Of a stretch of 64,000 bases of DNA, positions 1 through 8,233 are shown one piece after another. The position numbers and the translations under genes were made by a program. Each line of letters opens with the position of its first letter. Positions within the stretch are counted from its first letter, which is position 1. The notes beneath the pieces are model-generated. The model was not told the DNA's origin. It worked only from the letters and a program-made list of their open reading frames with translations, and searched no databases. The stretch is from Halalkaliarchaeum desulfuricum (GTDB taxonomy: Archaea > Halobacteriota > Halobacteria > Halobacteriales > Haloferacaceae): the NCBI RefSeq assembly GCF_002952775.1, contig NZ_CP025066.1, forward strand, positions 310,001 to 374,000, in the 5' to 3' direction.

Positions 1-33
1 CCAGGACACATCAGCGTCGTCGAACTCGTCCAT
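1..33 (-). CDS. Possible 5' end of a gene leaving the window
   Basis: On the minus strand an ATG at 33 opens an acidic reading frame (MDEFDDADVSW) that runs off the window after 11 codons. A GGTGA-like ribosome-binding motif lies just before it and a TTTACT-like TATA element lies about 25 nt upstream. The acidic start is typical of haloarchaeal proteins, but the piece is far too short to name, so this is a guess from context. Confidence 0.3.
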   Translation of the reverse strand, partial: MDEFDDADVSW

Positions 34-101
34 GGTCACCGGCCCAGCGCCAGCAGTAAAGCGGTTCGCATCCAGGTTCGTCTCTCCGGAAGGCGCTGTT
101 C

Positions 102-1412
102 TCACTCGGGGGCGTGACGGTGGAGCCACAGCGCACACCCGATCGTCGCCAGCCCGGCGACCGCCGCAATCGCGAACGCAACGCGGTAGCCGGTGACAGT
201 GTACACCCGGACGCCGCCGACGATGTCCCCGGTCCAGTAGGTGTCGAGCACGATTCCCATGAGCGTCGGGAACGCCGCGGCGCCGAAGAAAGACGCACCG
301 TTTATCGTGCCCAGGGAGATGCCGCTGGCCCGTTCTTCGTGACGGCGTTTGATCATCGGATACGTGAGAACGAACGCACCCAGCAACGCCCCGGCGACAA
401 AGAACGCGATCCCGACGACGAAAAGCGGCGGAGTCCCGAGCAGCGCGATCACCCCGAGCGTCGCGGTGTAGACGACGGTTCCGGCCACCACGAACTCGGT
501 CCGGTGTCCGATCCGATCCGAGAGTCGGCCGATCGCCGGCGGACCGACGACGATCCCGACCCCGCCCAGCAGGGTGACCGTGGAGGCGACCGTCACCGAC
601 GTGTCGTACAGTTGCACGACGTACGGGATGCCCCAGAGACCGAACAGCGTGAGGTTGATCCCCCCGGTGACGAAAAGCAGGGCGCTGACAACCCACGTCC
701 AGGGATCCCGCAGAACCGCCGAAACGAACCGCCGGGCTTCCCCGAGCGTGATCCGTGAGCGTTCGGGGATTCCCTCGATCGGCGGAAACCCCGCCCGTTC
801 TGGCGAGTCACGGACGAAAAGGAGCGTCGCGACTGACAGTCCCAGTCCAACGACCGCGAGCCCGAGAAACGACGTCCGCCAGCCGGCAGCGTCGACGAGC
901 AGCGCGAACGGCGTCGTCGCGAGGATGCCCCCGACCCCGCCGACGGCAAACGAAAGCCCGTTCATCGTGCCGAACTCGTCGGGTCGAAACCAGTTCGCGC
1001 TGAACCGCAGCATCGACACGAAGATGACGCTGCCGCCGAGACCGATCAACAGTCGAGCCCCCACGGCGGGTCCGTACGTAGACGCCAACGCGAACCAGAT
1101 CGCGCCCACGTTCATCACGGCCGCCCCCGCAGCCGCGGTGATACGCGGGCCGACCCGGTCGACGAGTACGCCGGTCGGGATCTGCATCACCGCGTAGACG
1201 AAGAAGAAGACGGCGTGCAGCGTACCCAGTTGTGCGCCAGTCGTTCCCAGCGAACCCATCAAGGAGTCCGCGATCACTGCGGTCGACAGCCGATAGACGT
1301 TCACGAGCAGGAACGTCGCCGCGATCAGCCCCCACAACAGCCAGCGGAATCGGCGGGCCGACTGTCGGGAGTCAGACGCCAGGAGAGAAAGGGAGGTCGA
1401 TCGACGTGTCAC
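102..1412 (-). CDS. MFS transporter
   Basis: This is a 436-aa major facilitator superfamily carrier with about 12 hydrophobic segments. The family hallmark loop between helices 2 and 3 is visible as GVLVDRVGPR (about residue 82), and the equivalent loop in the second half is GRLSDRIGHR. A charged N-terminal tail (MTRRSTSL...) precedes the first helix. The substrate cannot be read from the sequence. The gene stands alone, 240 nt downstream of the halocyanin gene, with an AT-rich stretch in that gap which may hold its promoter. Anion, organic acid and drug carriers all fit. Confidence 0.88.
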   Translation of the reverse strand: MTRRSTSLSLLASDSRQSARRFRWLLWGLIAATFLLVNVYRLSTAVIADSLMGSLGTTGAQLGTLHAVFFFVYAVMQIPTGVLVDRVGPRITAAAGAAVMNVGAIWFALASTYGPAVGARLLIGLGGSVIFVSMLRFSANWFRPDEFGTMNGLSFAVGGVGGILATTPFALLVDAAGWRTSFLGLAVVGLGLSVATLLFVRDSPERAGFPPIEGIPERSRITLGEARRFVSAVLRDPWTWVVSALLFVTGGINLTLFGLWGIPYVVQLYDTSVTVASTVTLLGGVGIVVGPPAIGRLSDRIGHRTEFVVAGTVVYTATLGVIALLGTPPLFVVGIAFFVAGALLGAFVLTYPMIKRRHEERASGISLGTINGASFFGAAAFPTLMGIVLDTYWTGDIVGGVRVYTVTGYRVAFAIAAVAGLATIGCALWLHRHAPE

Positions 1413-1589
1413 GGTCCGAGTGTCCGCGTGGAATACAAAGGAGTTGTCGATGACGACCGCTCCCTGGATTCACAAAACGTCGGGGGAAGGAGTGGGGAGC
1501 AGACGGCGTCCCGAAGACGCCGTAGGCGCTGTCGGCACCTCCGTGCCGGAAGGGGAATCGGAAGGGAATGGACGCACAGGTGCCGACAT

Positions 1590-1622
1590 GGTATTGTATA
1601 TATTGTACATTAATATAACTTT
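1590..1622. promoter_or_regulatory. AT-rich element, possible promoter
   Basis: A sharply AT-rich stretch (TATTGTATATATTGTACATT and following bases) lies in otherwise GC-rich DNA between the halocyanin stop and the MFS start. It contains a short dyad, TGTA-TATATTG-TACA. If it is the MFS promoter, the transcript would have a leader of roughly 180 nt. Function is inferred from composition and position only. Confidence 0.35.
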
Positions 1623-1655
1623 CGGGGTCGTCCACTGGCCGGACAAAGCTGCCGC

Positions 1656-2111
1656 CTACACCACGGTGACTGCGCCTTTCATCCCCACTGCTTCGTGGGG
1701 CGTACAGACGTACAGATACGTCCCGGTTTCCTCGAAGGTGTGGCTGAACTCGTGACCGGCTGCAGCGGTCGTCTCCGACTCGAAGGCACCGTCCTCCTCG
1801 ACGACGTTGTGGTCGCCGCCCTCGCCGGTCCATTCCCAGACCACGCGGGTGCCGGTCGAGATCTGGACGGCGGGCGGCTCGAACTGGAGTCCGTCGCCGG
1901 CGCCGACGTCGATGCGCACTTCGCCTTGGTCCGTGGCGTCGACTGTCCGGTCGTAGTTCGGCACGTCGTCGAGATACCCTCCGTAGTCGGGCTCCTCGTC
2001 GACGTAGTCGTCCTCGCCATCGTTTCCGTTGCCTGCACAGCCGGCGAGCGAGGCTGCGAGTGCAGCGGCGCCCGCGGCTCGAAAGAACGTTCGTCTGTCG
2101 GTCGAATACAT
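1656..2111 (-). CDS. Halocyanin-like blue copper lipoprotein
   Basis: This 151-aa protein is probably a type 1 copper electron carrier of the plastocyanin/halocyanin family, anchored outside the membrane. The N-terminus has a twin-arginine motif (DRRTFFRAAG) and a lipobox, LAGC, so it is likely exported by Tat and lipid-modified. An acidic linker follows. The copper ligands are all present: His in GGDHNV, then Cys, His and Met in YVCTPHEAVGM near the C-terminus. It is transcribed divergently from an HTH regulator gene. It may donate electrons to a terminal oxidase, but no oxidase gene lies nearby. Confidence 0.93.
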   Translation of the reverse strand: MYSTDRRTFFRAAGAAALAASLAGCAGNGNDGEDDYVDEEPDYGGYLDDVPNYDRTVDATDQGEVRIDVGAGDGLQFEPPAVQISTGTRVVWEWTGEGGDHNVVEEDGAFESETTAAAGHEFSHTFEETGTYLYVCTPHEAVGMKGAVTVV

Positions 2112-2215
2112 CTGTTATTCTATTGGTTCCAGAAGGACAAAAGCCTGGTGCCGGTCGGACCGTTCGCCCGGAACATCGGCGCGGCAACGCACCGACGCCG
2201 GCGGGTTCGGACGGA

Positions 2216-2225
2216 CAAACTTATC
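2216..2225 (+). promoter_or_regulatory. TATA-type promoter of the HTH gene
   Basis: AAACTTATCG lies 27-36 nt before the ATG at 2252, the spacing expected for a leaderless haloarchaeal transcript. It supports the chosen start of the HTH gene. Confidence 0.55.
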
Positions 2226-2251
2226 GCCCGGGGTGTCAAATGAAAGGGTAG

Positions 2252-2635
2252 ATGGTCCGGAACGCGTCGGGACGGGAGAGACAACCGGAGCCCGGCCCGG
2301 AGATTGTTCTCGACGCACTGGCCGACGATGCGGCACAGGCGATCATCAGCGAACTCGAGGAACCGATGACCGCGAGCGAGTTGTCGGACGCCTGTGATAT
2401 CCCACTCTCGACGACGTATCGGAAGCTGGAGCTATTGACCGACGCTGCCCTCCTGACGGAGACGACGGAGATACGGCGGGACGGACAGCACACGACGAGA
2501 TACTCGCTCGCGTTCGACGAGGTCAGGGTTCGACTCACCGAGAACCGTTCGCTCTCGGTCGAGGTCGAAGCCAGAGACCGCGGACGTGACGAGCGACTCG
2601 CACAACTGTGGAAGGAGGTGCAAGAAGAAACATGA
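2252..2635 (+). CDS. Winged-helix HTH transcriptional regulator
   Basis: This is a 127-aa DNA-binding protein of the ArsR-like winged-helix type common in haloarchaea. Residues 20-60 read as helix-turn-helix (VLDALADDAAQAII, then TASELSDACDIPLSTTYRKLELL), followed by a wing (ETTEIRRDGQHTTRYSL) and a charged C-terminal helix. The stop overlaps the start of the next gene (ATGA), so the two are translationally coupled. The pairing with a small membrane protein suggests a membrane-associated sensing or self-regulated unit. The signal is unknown. The divergent halocyanin gene is a plausible target. Confidence 0.85.
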   Translation: MVRNASGRERQPEPGPEIVLDALADDAAQAIISELEEPMTASELSDACDIPLSTTYRKLELLTDAALLTETTEIRRDGQHTTRYSLAFDEVRVRLTENRSLSVEVEARDRGRDERLAQLWKEVQEET

Positions 2636-2916
2636 TAGAATCCATACTCTGGGACGTTATCCTCGTAGTGTCACAAACCGCTATCGTCGTTCTCGGCGGC
2701 AGCATAAGCTACTTCGCGTACAAGGCGTACAACCGGACGGCAAACCCCGCGCTTCGGGCGCTCTCGATCGGCTTCGCGATCGTGACGATCGGCGCGGTTT
2801 CCGCGGGAGTCTTGCATCACCTCCTGAACATCGGGTTGGAGGCCGGCATCGCGATAAATAGCATTCTGACGGCGATCGGGTTCGCGGTCGTGACCTACTC
2901 GTTGTACGTCGAGTGA
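2632..2916 (+). CDS. Small membrane protein (DUF7521-like)
   Basis: A 94-aa protein with about three transmembrane helices: residues 7-27, roughly 45-65 and 70-90. It starts at the ATG at 2632, which overlaps the stop of the HTH gene (ATGA). A longer frame beginning upstream would only read through the HTH gene. Haloarchaeal genomes often pair such a protein with an ArsR-like HTH protein, and I associate it with the DUF7521 family from memory. The role is unknown. It may hold or sense something at the membrane for its partner regulator. Confidence 0.78.
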   Translation: MIESILWDVILVVSQTAIVVLGGSISYFAYKAYNRTANPALRALSIGFAIVTIGAVSAGVLHHLLNIGLEAGIAINSILTAIGFAVVTYSLYVE

Positions 2917-2922
2917 CCCAAG

Positions 2923-2971
2923 ACAGAACAGGCAAAACAGGCAGAACAAGCAGGACAGAACAGACAGACGG
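2923..2971. repeat. Degenerate short tandem repeat between convergent genes
   Basis: About five imperfect 9-10 bp copies related to AGAACAGGCA fill the space between the converging 3' ends of the small membrane protein and the MFS gene. Read on the minus strand it is pyrimidine rich (CTGTTCTGCCTGTT). It may act in termination or be slippage-prone DNA. Confidence 0.6.
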
Positions 2972-2979
2972 ACACAGCG

Positions 2980-4281
2980 TCACGGTTTCGCGGAGCTTCG
3001 ACCGGGAACGAACGTCCCGGTTTCCGTTCGGACGCCGACGAGCAACACCCCACCGGCGAGGAGCGGAATCACCGCACAGGCGGCATAGACCGGGGCGAAC
3101 CCGACGATTTCGACGAGCGGTAGCGACACCATCGGACCGAGCCCACCCCCGATATCTCCGAACACGTTGTTCGTCCCCGTCGCGCGACCCATCCGTTCGT
3201 TGGGCGTCAGATCCGCCAGAAGCGCCATCAGTGGACTGCTCGTCCCGCCCTGGCCGGCACCGATGAACAGACACGAAAGTGCGAGTTCGAATAGCGTTCC
3301 AGCCCGTGCAAGCAGGATGAATCCGAGAAAGGAAACGACGAGGAATCCAACGAGCACAGGGGTTCTGGCGCCGTAGACGTCGCTGAGACGACCGCCGGCG
3401 ATCGTCATCGCACCGGCGGCGAGCACGGTTCCAGCCATAAAGATCCCCGAGGTCCCCTGGGCGTCGAGGCCGAACACGGCGATGTCGTTCGCCCCGAGGA
3501 ACAGCACGAGCGTCGCAAACAGCGCCCCGATGTACGCGAAATACAGGCCGAAGTTGACGACCCCGACGGTGACTGCGGGGACGCTCAGGTCGACGTCCCA
3601 TGGCTTCACCGAGGTCGACCCCCCGCCTTCGACGTGCGTCTCGGGGACGATCAGATACGCGATCAGCGACGCGAGCAGTGCAAAGAGGGCGGCGACGATA
3701 AACGCCGTGGCGTTGCTGTACACTGCGCTCACGACGCCTCCGAGCACCAGTCCCGCGGGGAATCCGAGGGTGATCCCCGCGCGGACGACACCCATGTTTG
3801 TCCCGCGGTCGCCGGCATCGCTCACGTCGGCCGCGATGGTGTAGGCGGTCGCAAACACCAGGGCACTGCCGAGCCCCCACAGGATTCGGGCCACCATGAA
3901 CCACGTTTCGGGTGCGAGCGCGAACGCGACGAGGATCGACGCTCCCGGCGCAGGGTCGGGGACCAAAAGCGCCACCACGTAGCCGAACGTGGCGACGCCC
4001 TCGATGACGAGACCGATCACGAACGGTTTCCGGGTCCCGACCCGATCGACGAAGGCGCCGGCCGGGGCGTTGGCAACGAGCCTGACGAACCGGTTCGCCG
4101 AGAGGATCAACCCGACCATGAACGCCGATATCCCCAGCACCACTCCCAGGTTCGGAAGGATGGGGAAGACGACGCCCCCGCCGAAACCGACGAAGAACGT
4201 CGAGATGATGACGGCCGCGATAATTCGTCGATTGGAAACGGAATCCGACGTCGACGGTTCGGTGGTGGTGGTATCGGACAT
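2980..4281 (-). CDS. MFS transporter (efflux type)
   Basis: A 433-aa major facilitator with about 12 membrane helices. Signature loops are GAFVDRVGTRKP after helix 2 and GRLSDVYGARTP in the second half. The N-terminal tail is Thr/Ser rich (MSDTTTTEPSTSDS) and cytoplasmic by prediction. It starts only 9 nt after the stop of the MATE gene, so the two are probably one transcript: two different efflux pumps made together. A multidrug or metabolite exporter is the best guess. The substrate cannot be told. Confidence 0.88.
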   Translation of the reverse strand: MSDTTTTEPSTSDSVSNRRIIAAVIISTFFVGFGGGVVFPILPNLGVVLGISAFMVGLILSANRFVRLVANAPAGAFVDRVGTRKPFVIGLVIEGVATFGYVVALLVPDPAPGASILVAFALAPETWFMVARILWGLGSALVFATAYTIAADVSDAGDRGTNMGVVRAGITLGFPAGLVLGGVVSAVYSNATAFIVAALFALLASLIAYLIVPETHVEGGGSTSVKPWDVDLSVPAVTVGVVNFGLYFAYIGALFATLVLFLGANDIAVFGLDAQGTSGIFMAGTVLAAGAMTIAGGRLSDVYGARTPVLVGFLVVSFLGFILLARAGTLFELALSCLFIGAGQGGTSSPLMALLADLTPNERMGRATGTNNVFGDIGGGLGPMVSLPLVEIVGFAPVYAACAVIPLLAGGVLLVGVRTETGTFVPGRSSAKP

Positions 4282-4290
4282 GATCGATCC

Positions 4291-5790
4291 TCAGTCGCTC
4301 GGGGTAGCCGGCACGGACGGTCGGTCGTCGACGACGTTCGACGTCCAGGTTCCCCGCGAGAACCACAGCGCCGTCGTCGCAAGCGAGCAGACGTACGAAA
4401 CCACGAACGCGTACCAGACGCCCGTAATCCCCATGCCGAAGACCGACAGGAGGACGTACGCCACGGGGATTCTGAACAGCCACAGCTCCTGAATCGAAAA
4501 CACCATCGCGGTCCGGGTGGATCCGGCACCCCGAAACGCGCCGAGCAGGATCTGGAACGCACCGAGGAACACGTACGACGGGCCGGCGATCGTAATAAAG
4601 GCCGCACTCATCGCGATCACCTCGCCGGCGTTCGGCGTCGTCTCGTCGATGAAGAAGCCGGCGATCGCCTCCGCGAACGGATACGCCAACGCAACCACCG
4701 CCACGAAGACGGCAACGACCATCCCGACGCTCAACGCCACGGCCCGCTTCGAGCGCGCGACCTGTGAGGCGCCGAGGTTCTGTCCCACCACGGTTTCGGT
4801 GCCGCGGGCGAGCCCGAGCGCCGGCAGAAACAGGATCGACGAGAGCCGCGTGGCGATCCCGTAGGCCGCCACCGCGTCGGTGCCCGCAAGCGCAACCACG
4901 GCGGTGAGGACGGTGATGCCGAACGCCCGGACGCCCTGCTCGACCGCAGTCGGCCCCCCGATGTCGAGGATCCGACGGACGGTCTCGAGCTTCAAGATCA
5001 GGTCCGAAAGCGACGGCTGGAGGCCGACCCGGCCGCTGAACAGCAGGTACAGGCCGATGAACGCCGCGAACCCGCGAGAGAAGACTGTCGCGTACGCGGC
5101 GCCGGCGACCCCGAAGCCCGCAAAGCCGGTTTCGGCGAGCAACGCCGCGCCCAGCGACTCGAGTCCGACCCACGAGAAGACGGGGTTGCCCTCGAATCCG
5201 AGAATGAGAAACGGATCGAGAACGACGTTGAGCGTCACCGATATCGCCATCAAATAAAGCGGTGTGCGGGTGTCCCCCCATCCCCGGGAGAGCGCGTCGT
5301 AGATGAAAAACCAGAACATGAACACGACGCCGGCGAAGATGATCCGGGTGTACTCGACGGCGAAGACGTACGCGTCACCGCCCGGCTGTGCGCCGATCAG
5401 CCGAATCATGTCCGGGGTGAAGATCCACCCGAGCACGCCGAACGCCAGCGCGACGACCGTGACGAACGACAGCGTCTGCCCGGCGACGTGATGCGACTGG
5501 GCGAAATCCTTCGCCCCTTTGTGCTGGGCGATCAGAACGGTTCCGGCGACGGTGAGTCCGCCGCCGATGCTGACCATCAGGAAGACGACCGCCCACGAGT
5601 ACGACAGCGCCGCCACCGCGTCCGATCCCAGTCGACCGACCCAGTAGGTGTCGGCGACGTTGTACGCCACCTGGAGCACCTGCGAGCCGACAATCGGAAG
5701 CGAGAGCAAAAGCAGCGGACGAAACAGGGCGCCGTCAATGACGTTCACCGACCGGTCGCGGCCCGTATCGGGCCGACCCCCGTCCGTCAT
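4291..5790 (-). CDS. MATE family efflux transporter
   Basis: This 499-aa protein belongs to the multidrug and toxin extrusion family, which exports compounds in exchange for Na+ or H+. About 12 hydrophobic segments are visible. The N-terminus of the membrane part (PLLLLSLPIVGSQVLQVAYN, then VADTYWVGRLG) is the conserved MATE opening, repeated in the second half near IGGPTAVEQGVRAFG. It is the first gene of a probable MATE-MFS operon. A perfect palindrome 39-56 nt upstream of the start suggests local repression, although no regulator gene lies next to it. Confidence 0.92.
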   Translation of the reverse strand: MTDGGRPDTGRDRSVNVIDGALFRPLLLLSLPIVGSQVLQVAYNVADTYWVGRLGSDAVAALSYSWAVVFLMVSIGGGLTVAGTVLIAQHKGAKDFAQSHHVAGQTLSFVTVVALAFGVLGWIFTPDMIRLIGAQPGGDAYVFAVEYTRIIFAGVVFMFWFFIYDALSRGWGDTRTPLYLMAISVTLNVVLDPFLILGFEGNPVFSWVGLESLGAALLAETGFAGFGVAGAAYATVFSRGFAAFIGLYLLFSGRVGLQPSLSDLILKLETVRRILDIGGPTAVEQGVRAFGITVLTAVVALAGTDAVAAYGIATRLSSILFLPALGLARGTETVVGQNLGASQVARSKRAVALSVGMVVAVFVAVVALAYPFAEAIAGFFIDETTPNAGEVIAMSAAFITIAGPSYVFLGAFQILLGAFRGAGSTRTAMVFSIQELWLFRIPVAYVLLSVFGMGITGVWYAFVVSYVCSLATTALWFSRGTWTSNVVDDRPSVPATPSD

Positions 5791-5828
5791 TCGATCGAAT
5801 CACCACCGGTCGGGCCGACCCATCTCAT

Positions 5829-5846
5829 TGACTGATTAGTCAGTCA
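5829..5846. promoter_or_regulatory. Palindromic operator candidate upstream of MATE
   Basis: TGACTGA-TTAG-TCAGTCA is a perfect 7-bp inverted repeat with a 4-bp centre. It lies 39-56 nt before the MATE start and covers the best AT-rich TATA candidate (GACTAATCAG on the minus strand). This geometry fits a TetR-like or MarR-like repressor blocking transcription of an efflux operon. The binding protein is unknown. It is also about 110 nt upstream of the PLP enzyme gene on the other strand. Confidence 0.55.
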
Positions 5847-5953
5847 GCCCGGTTCAAATGTATTTCGTTTCGAAGGGCACCCGACAATCGACCAGGGCCG
5901 ACACGACGGCAAGAACGGAAAGAGTCAGGGCGCCTCGCGTGCACGTCTCGTCC

Positions 5954-7168
5954 ATGAACAATAAACCGCCAGCCGGACGGGACGTAACACCCCCATCGGC
6001 GATCGACAGCCCGTACGACATCGAAACCCGCGCGATCCACGCGGGACAAGAGCCCGACGCGGAGACTGGCGCGTTGATGACGCCGATTTATGCCAACTCG
6101 ACGTACGAACAGGACGCACCCGGCGACCATCGCGGCTACGAGTACTCCCGGACCGGGAATCCGACCCGGTCCGACCTGGAAGCGAACCTGGCGTCCCTGG
6201 AAAACGGAAGCCACGCTCGATGTTTCTCCTCGGGAATGGGCGCGATCAACACCGTCTTGAATCTGCTGTCTGCGGGGGATCACGTCGTCGCCGGCGACGA
6301 CGTGTACGGCGGCACCCACCGGATCCTGACGGGTACCTACGAGCAGTACGACGTTGAGACGACCTTCGTCGACACGACCGACCACGATGCCGTCCGCGAG
6401 TCGATGCGCGAGGGGACGGAACTCGTGTGGGTCGAGACGCCGACGAACCCGCTGATGCGCGTGAACGACATCGCTGCGCTCTCGGAGATTGCCGACGAGT
6501 ACGACGCACTGTGTGCTGTGGACAACACGTTCGCGACCCCGTACCTCCAGCGTCCACTGGAGCACGGCGCCGACATCGTCTGTCAGTCGCTGACGAAGTA
6601 TCTCGGCGGTCACTCCGACACCGTCGGCGGCGCGTTGATCGTCGACGACGCCGAACTCGACGAGGAGATCGGCTACTACCAGAACGCGGTCGGGGCGACG
6701 CCGGGACCGTTCGACGATTTCCTCGTGTTGCGGGGGACGAAGACGCTGCCCGTGCGCATGGACCGTCACTGCGAGAACGCCCGCGAACTCGCACAGTGGC
6801 TCGATGAAAACGAGGATGTCGACCACGTGTACTATCCCGGGCTGGAATCGCATCCTCAACACGAACTCGCCGCCGCACAGATGGACGACTTCGGCGGCAT
6901 GCTCTCGTTCGAATTCGATGGTAGCCTCGAGGAGGCGTCGACCGTCGTCAGCGAAACAGAGGTGTTCACGCTCGCAGAGTCGCTCGGCGGCGTCGAGAGC
7001 CTCATCGAACAGCCGGCAGCGATGACCCACGCCGCAGTTCCCCGGGAGGAACGGCTCGCCGCCGGACTGACCGATGGACTCATCCGCGTGTCGGTCGGGA
7101 TCGAGTCGATCGACGATCTGAAGCGTGACCTGGAGTCGGCGTTCGATGCGGCAAGAACGCAGAGATAG
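5954..7168 (+). CDS. Trans-sulfuration PLP enzyme (cystathionine gamma-synthase/lyase family)
   Basis: This 404-aa PLP enzyme belongs to the Cys/Met metabolism family (cystathionine gamma-synthase, gamma-lyase, O-acylhomoserine sulfhydrylase). The N-terminal signature ETRAIHAGQEPD and the substrate loop YANSTYEQDAPG are clear. The PLP-binding lysine is in SLTKYLGGHSD (about residue 215). ESLIEQPAAMTHA and GLIRVSVGIE near the end are also typical. I chose the ATG at 5954 because the family homology begins just after it, and the 32 upstream codons look like non-coding DNA. Gamma-synthase and gamma-lyase cannot be separated by sequence alone. Confidence 0.93.
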   Translation: MNNKPPAGRDVTPPSAIDSPYDIETRAIHAGQEPDAETGALMTPIYANSTYEQDAPGDHRGYEYSRTGNPTRSDLEANLASLENGSHARCFSSGMGAINTVLNLLSAGDHVVAGDDVYGGTHRILTGTYEQYDVETTFVDTTDHDAVRESMREGTELVWVETPTNPLMRVNDIAALSEIADEYDALCAVDNTFATPYLQRPLEHGADIVCQSLTKYLGGHSDTVGGALIVDDAELDEEIGYYQNAVGATPGPFDDFLVLRGTKTLPVRMDRHCENARELAQWLDENEDVDHVYYPGLESHPQHELAAAQMDDFGGMLSFEFDGSLEEASTVVSETEVFTLAESLGGVESLIEQPAAMTHAAVPREERLAAGLTDGLIRVSVGIESIDDLKRDLESAFDAARTQR

Positions 7169-7240
7169 CGATCCGGAGGCAACCGCGAACGGGCTGCCGA
7201 GTGACACACCTTCTTGTGGACGCTTCTCGAACGGAGGAGC

Positions 7241-8188
7241 ATGACCGAAATCGCCGTGTTGCGACAGCACATCCACGGCCTGCCGGCGGAGACGTACGCG
7301 GCGGAGCTCCGGGATCGACTCCCCGACGCGGACGTCCGGATCGCAAAAACCCCGGCGGAGGAGCGGGAACTGCTCGAGACCGCCGAGATCGCGACCGGAC
7401 TCCAGCTTTCACCGGAGGAACTGGAGGCGGCGCCGTACCTGGAGCTGTTCGCGTGTGTGTACGCCGGAACGGGCCACCTGGAACTGGACGCGTTCCGCGA
7501 GCGCGACGTCGCGGTCACCAACGGATCCGGCGTGCACGGCCCGAACATCGCCGAGTACGTGATCGGCTCGATGATCGTCTTCGCCCGGGATTTCAAGCAG
7601 GCCTGGCGACAGCAGGAGCGCCGGGAGTGGCGGAGCTTCCCCACCACGGAGGTTCACGGTTCCACGGTGACGGTGGTCGGCCTGGGCGCGATCGGCGAGG
7701 CAGTGGTCACGCGGCTCGAACCGTTCGGTGCGGAACTGCTCGGCGTTCGGTACAGCCCCGAAAAGGGCGGGCCGACCGAGGAGGTGTACGGGTTCGACGA
7801 GGTCTACGAGCCGCTCTCCCGGTCCGATTACGTCGTGCTGGCGTGTCCGCTCACCGAGACGACGGAGAACCTCATCGACGAGGAGGCGCTGCGGACGATG
7901 CCGACCGACGCGGTGCTCGTCAACATCGCCCGCGGGGGGATCGTCGACACCGATGCGCTGGTTCGACGACTCCGCGTGAGCGGGCTCCGCGGGGCCGCCC
8001 TCGACGTTACCGACCCGGAACCGCTCCCGGAGGATCACCCGCTTTGGAGCTTCGGAAACGTCCACATAACTCCACACAACGCGGGGCACACGCCCGAATA
8101 CTTCTCTCGGGTGGCGGATATCCTCGCCGACAACGTCGAACGGATCCGCGAACGCGGATACGAGGATCTCAAAAACCAGGTCGTATAG
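7241..8188 (+). CDS. D-isomer-specific 2-hydroxyacid dehydrogenase
   Basis: A 315-aa NAD(P)-dependent dehydrogenase of the phosphoglycerate/lactate dehydrogenase group. The nucleotide-binding glycines are in VVGLGAIGEAVV (about residues 146-157). The catalytic triad is visible: Arg in NIARGGIVDTD, Glu in TDPEPLPEDHPLW, and His in ITPHNAGHT. The ATG at 7241 is preferred over a TTG nine codons upstream because AGGAG-like bases precede it. The 2-oxoacid substrate is not known; glyoxylate or hydroxypyruvate would be usual. It follows the PLP enzyme by 72 nt and could be cotranscribed. Confidence 0.9.
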   Translation: MTEIAVLRQHIHGLPAETYAAELRDRLPDADVRIAKTPAEERELLETAEIATGLQLSPEELEAAPYLELFACVYAGTGHLELDAFRERDVAVTNGSGVHGPNIAEYVIGSMIVFARDFKQAWRQQERREWRSFPTTEVHGSTVTVVGLGAIGEAVVTRLEPFGAELLGVRYSPEKGGPTEEVYGFDEVYEPLSRSDYVVLACPLTETTENLIDEEALRTMPTDAVLVNIARGGIVDTDALVRRLRVSGLRGAALDVTDPEPLPEDHPLWSFGNVHITPHNAGHTPEYFSRVADILADNVERIRERGYEDLKNQVV

Positions 8189-8233
8189 CAGGGCACCTCG
8201 CAGGTTCGGAACGGGAGTGCAGTGTCACTCTCG

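Noticed and set aside
2681-5281. An 866-aa minus-strand frame
   Set aside because: It is out of frame across the MFS and MATE genes and is dominated by Arg, Gly and Pro, so it is a shadow.
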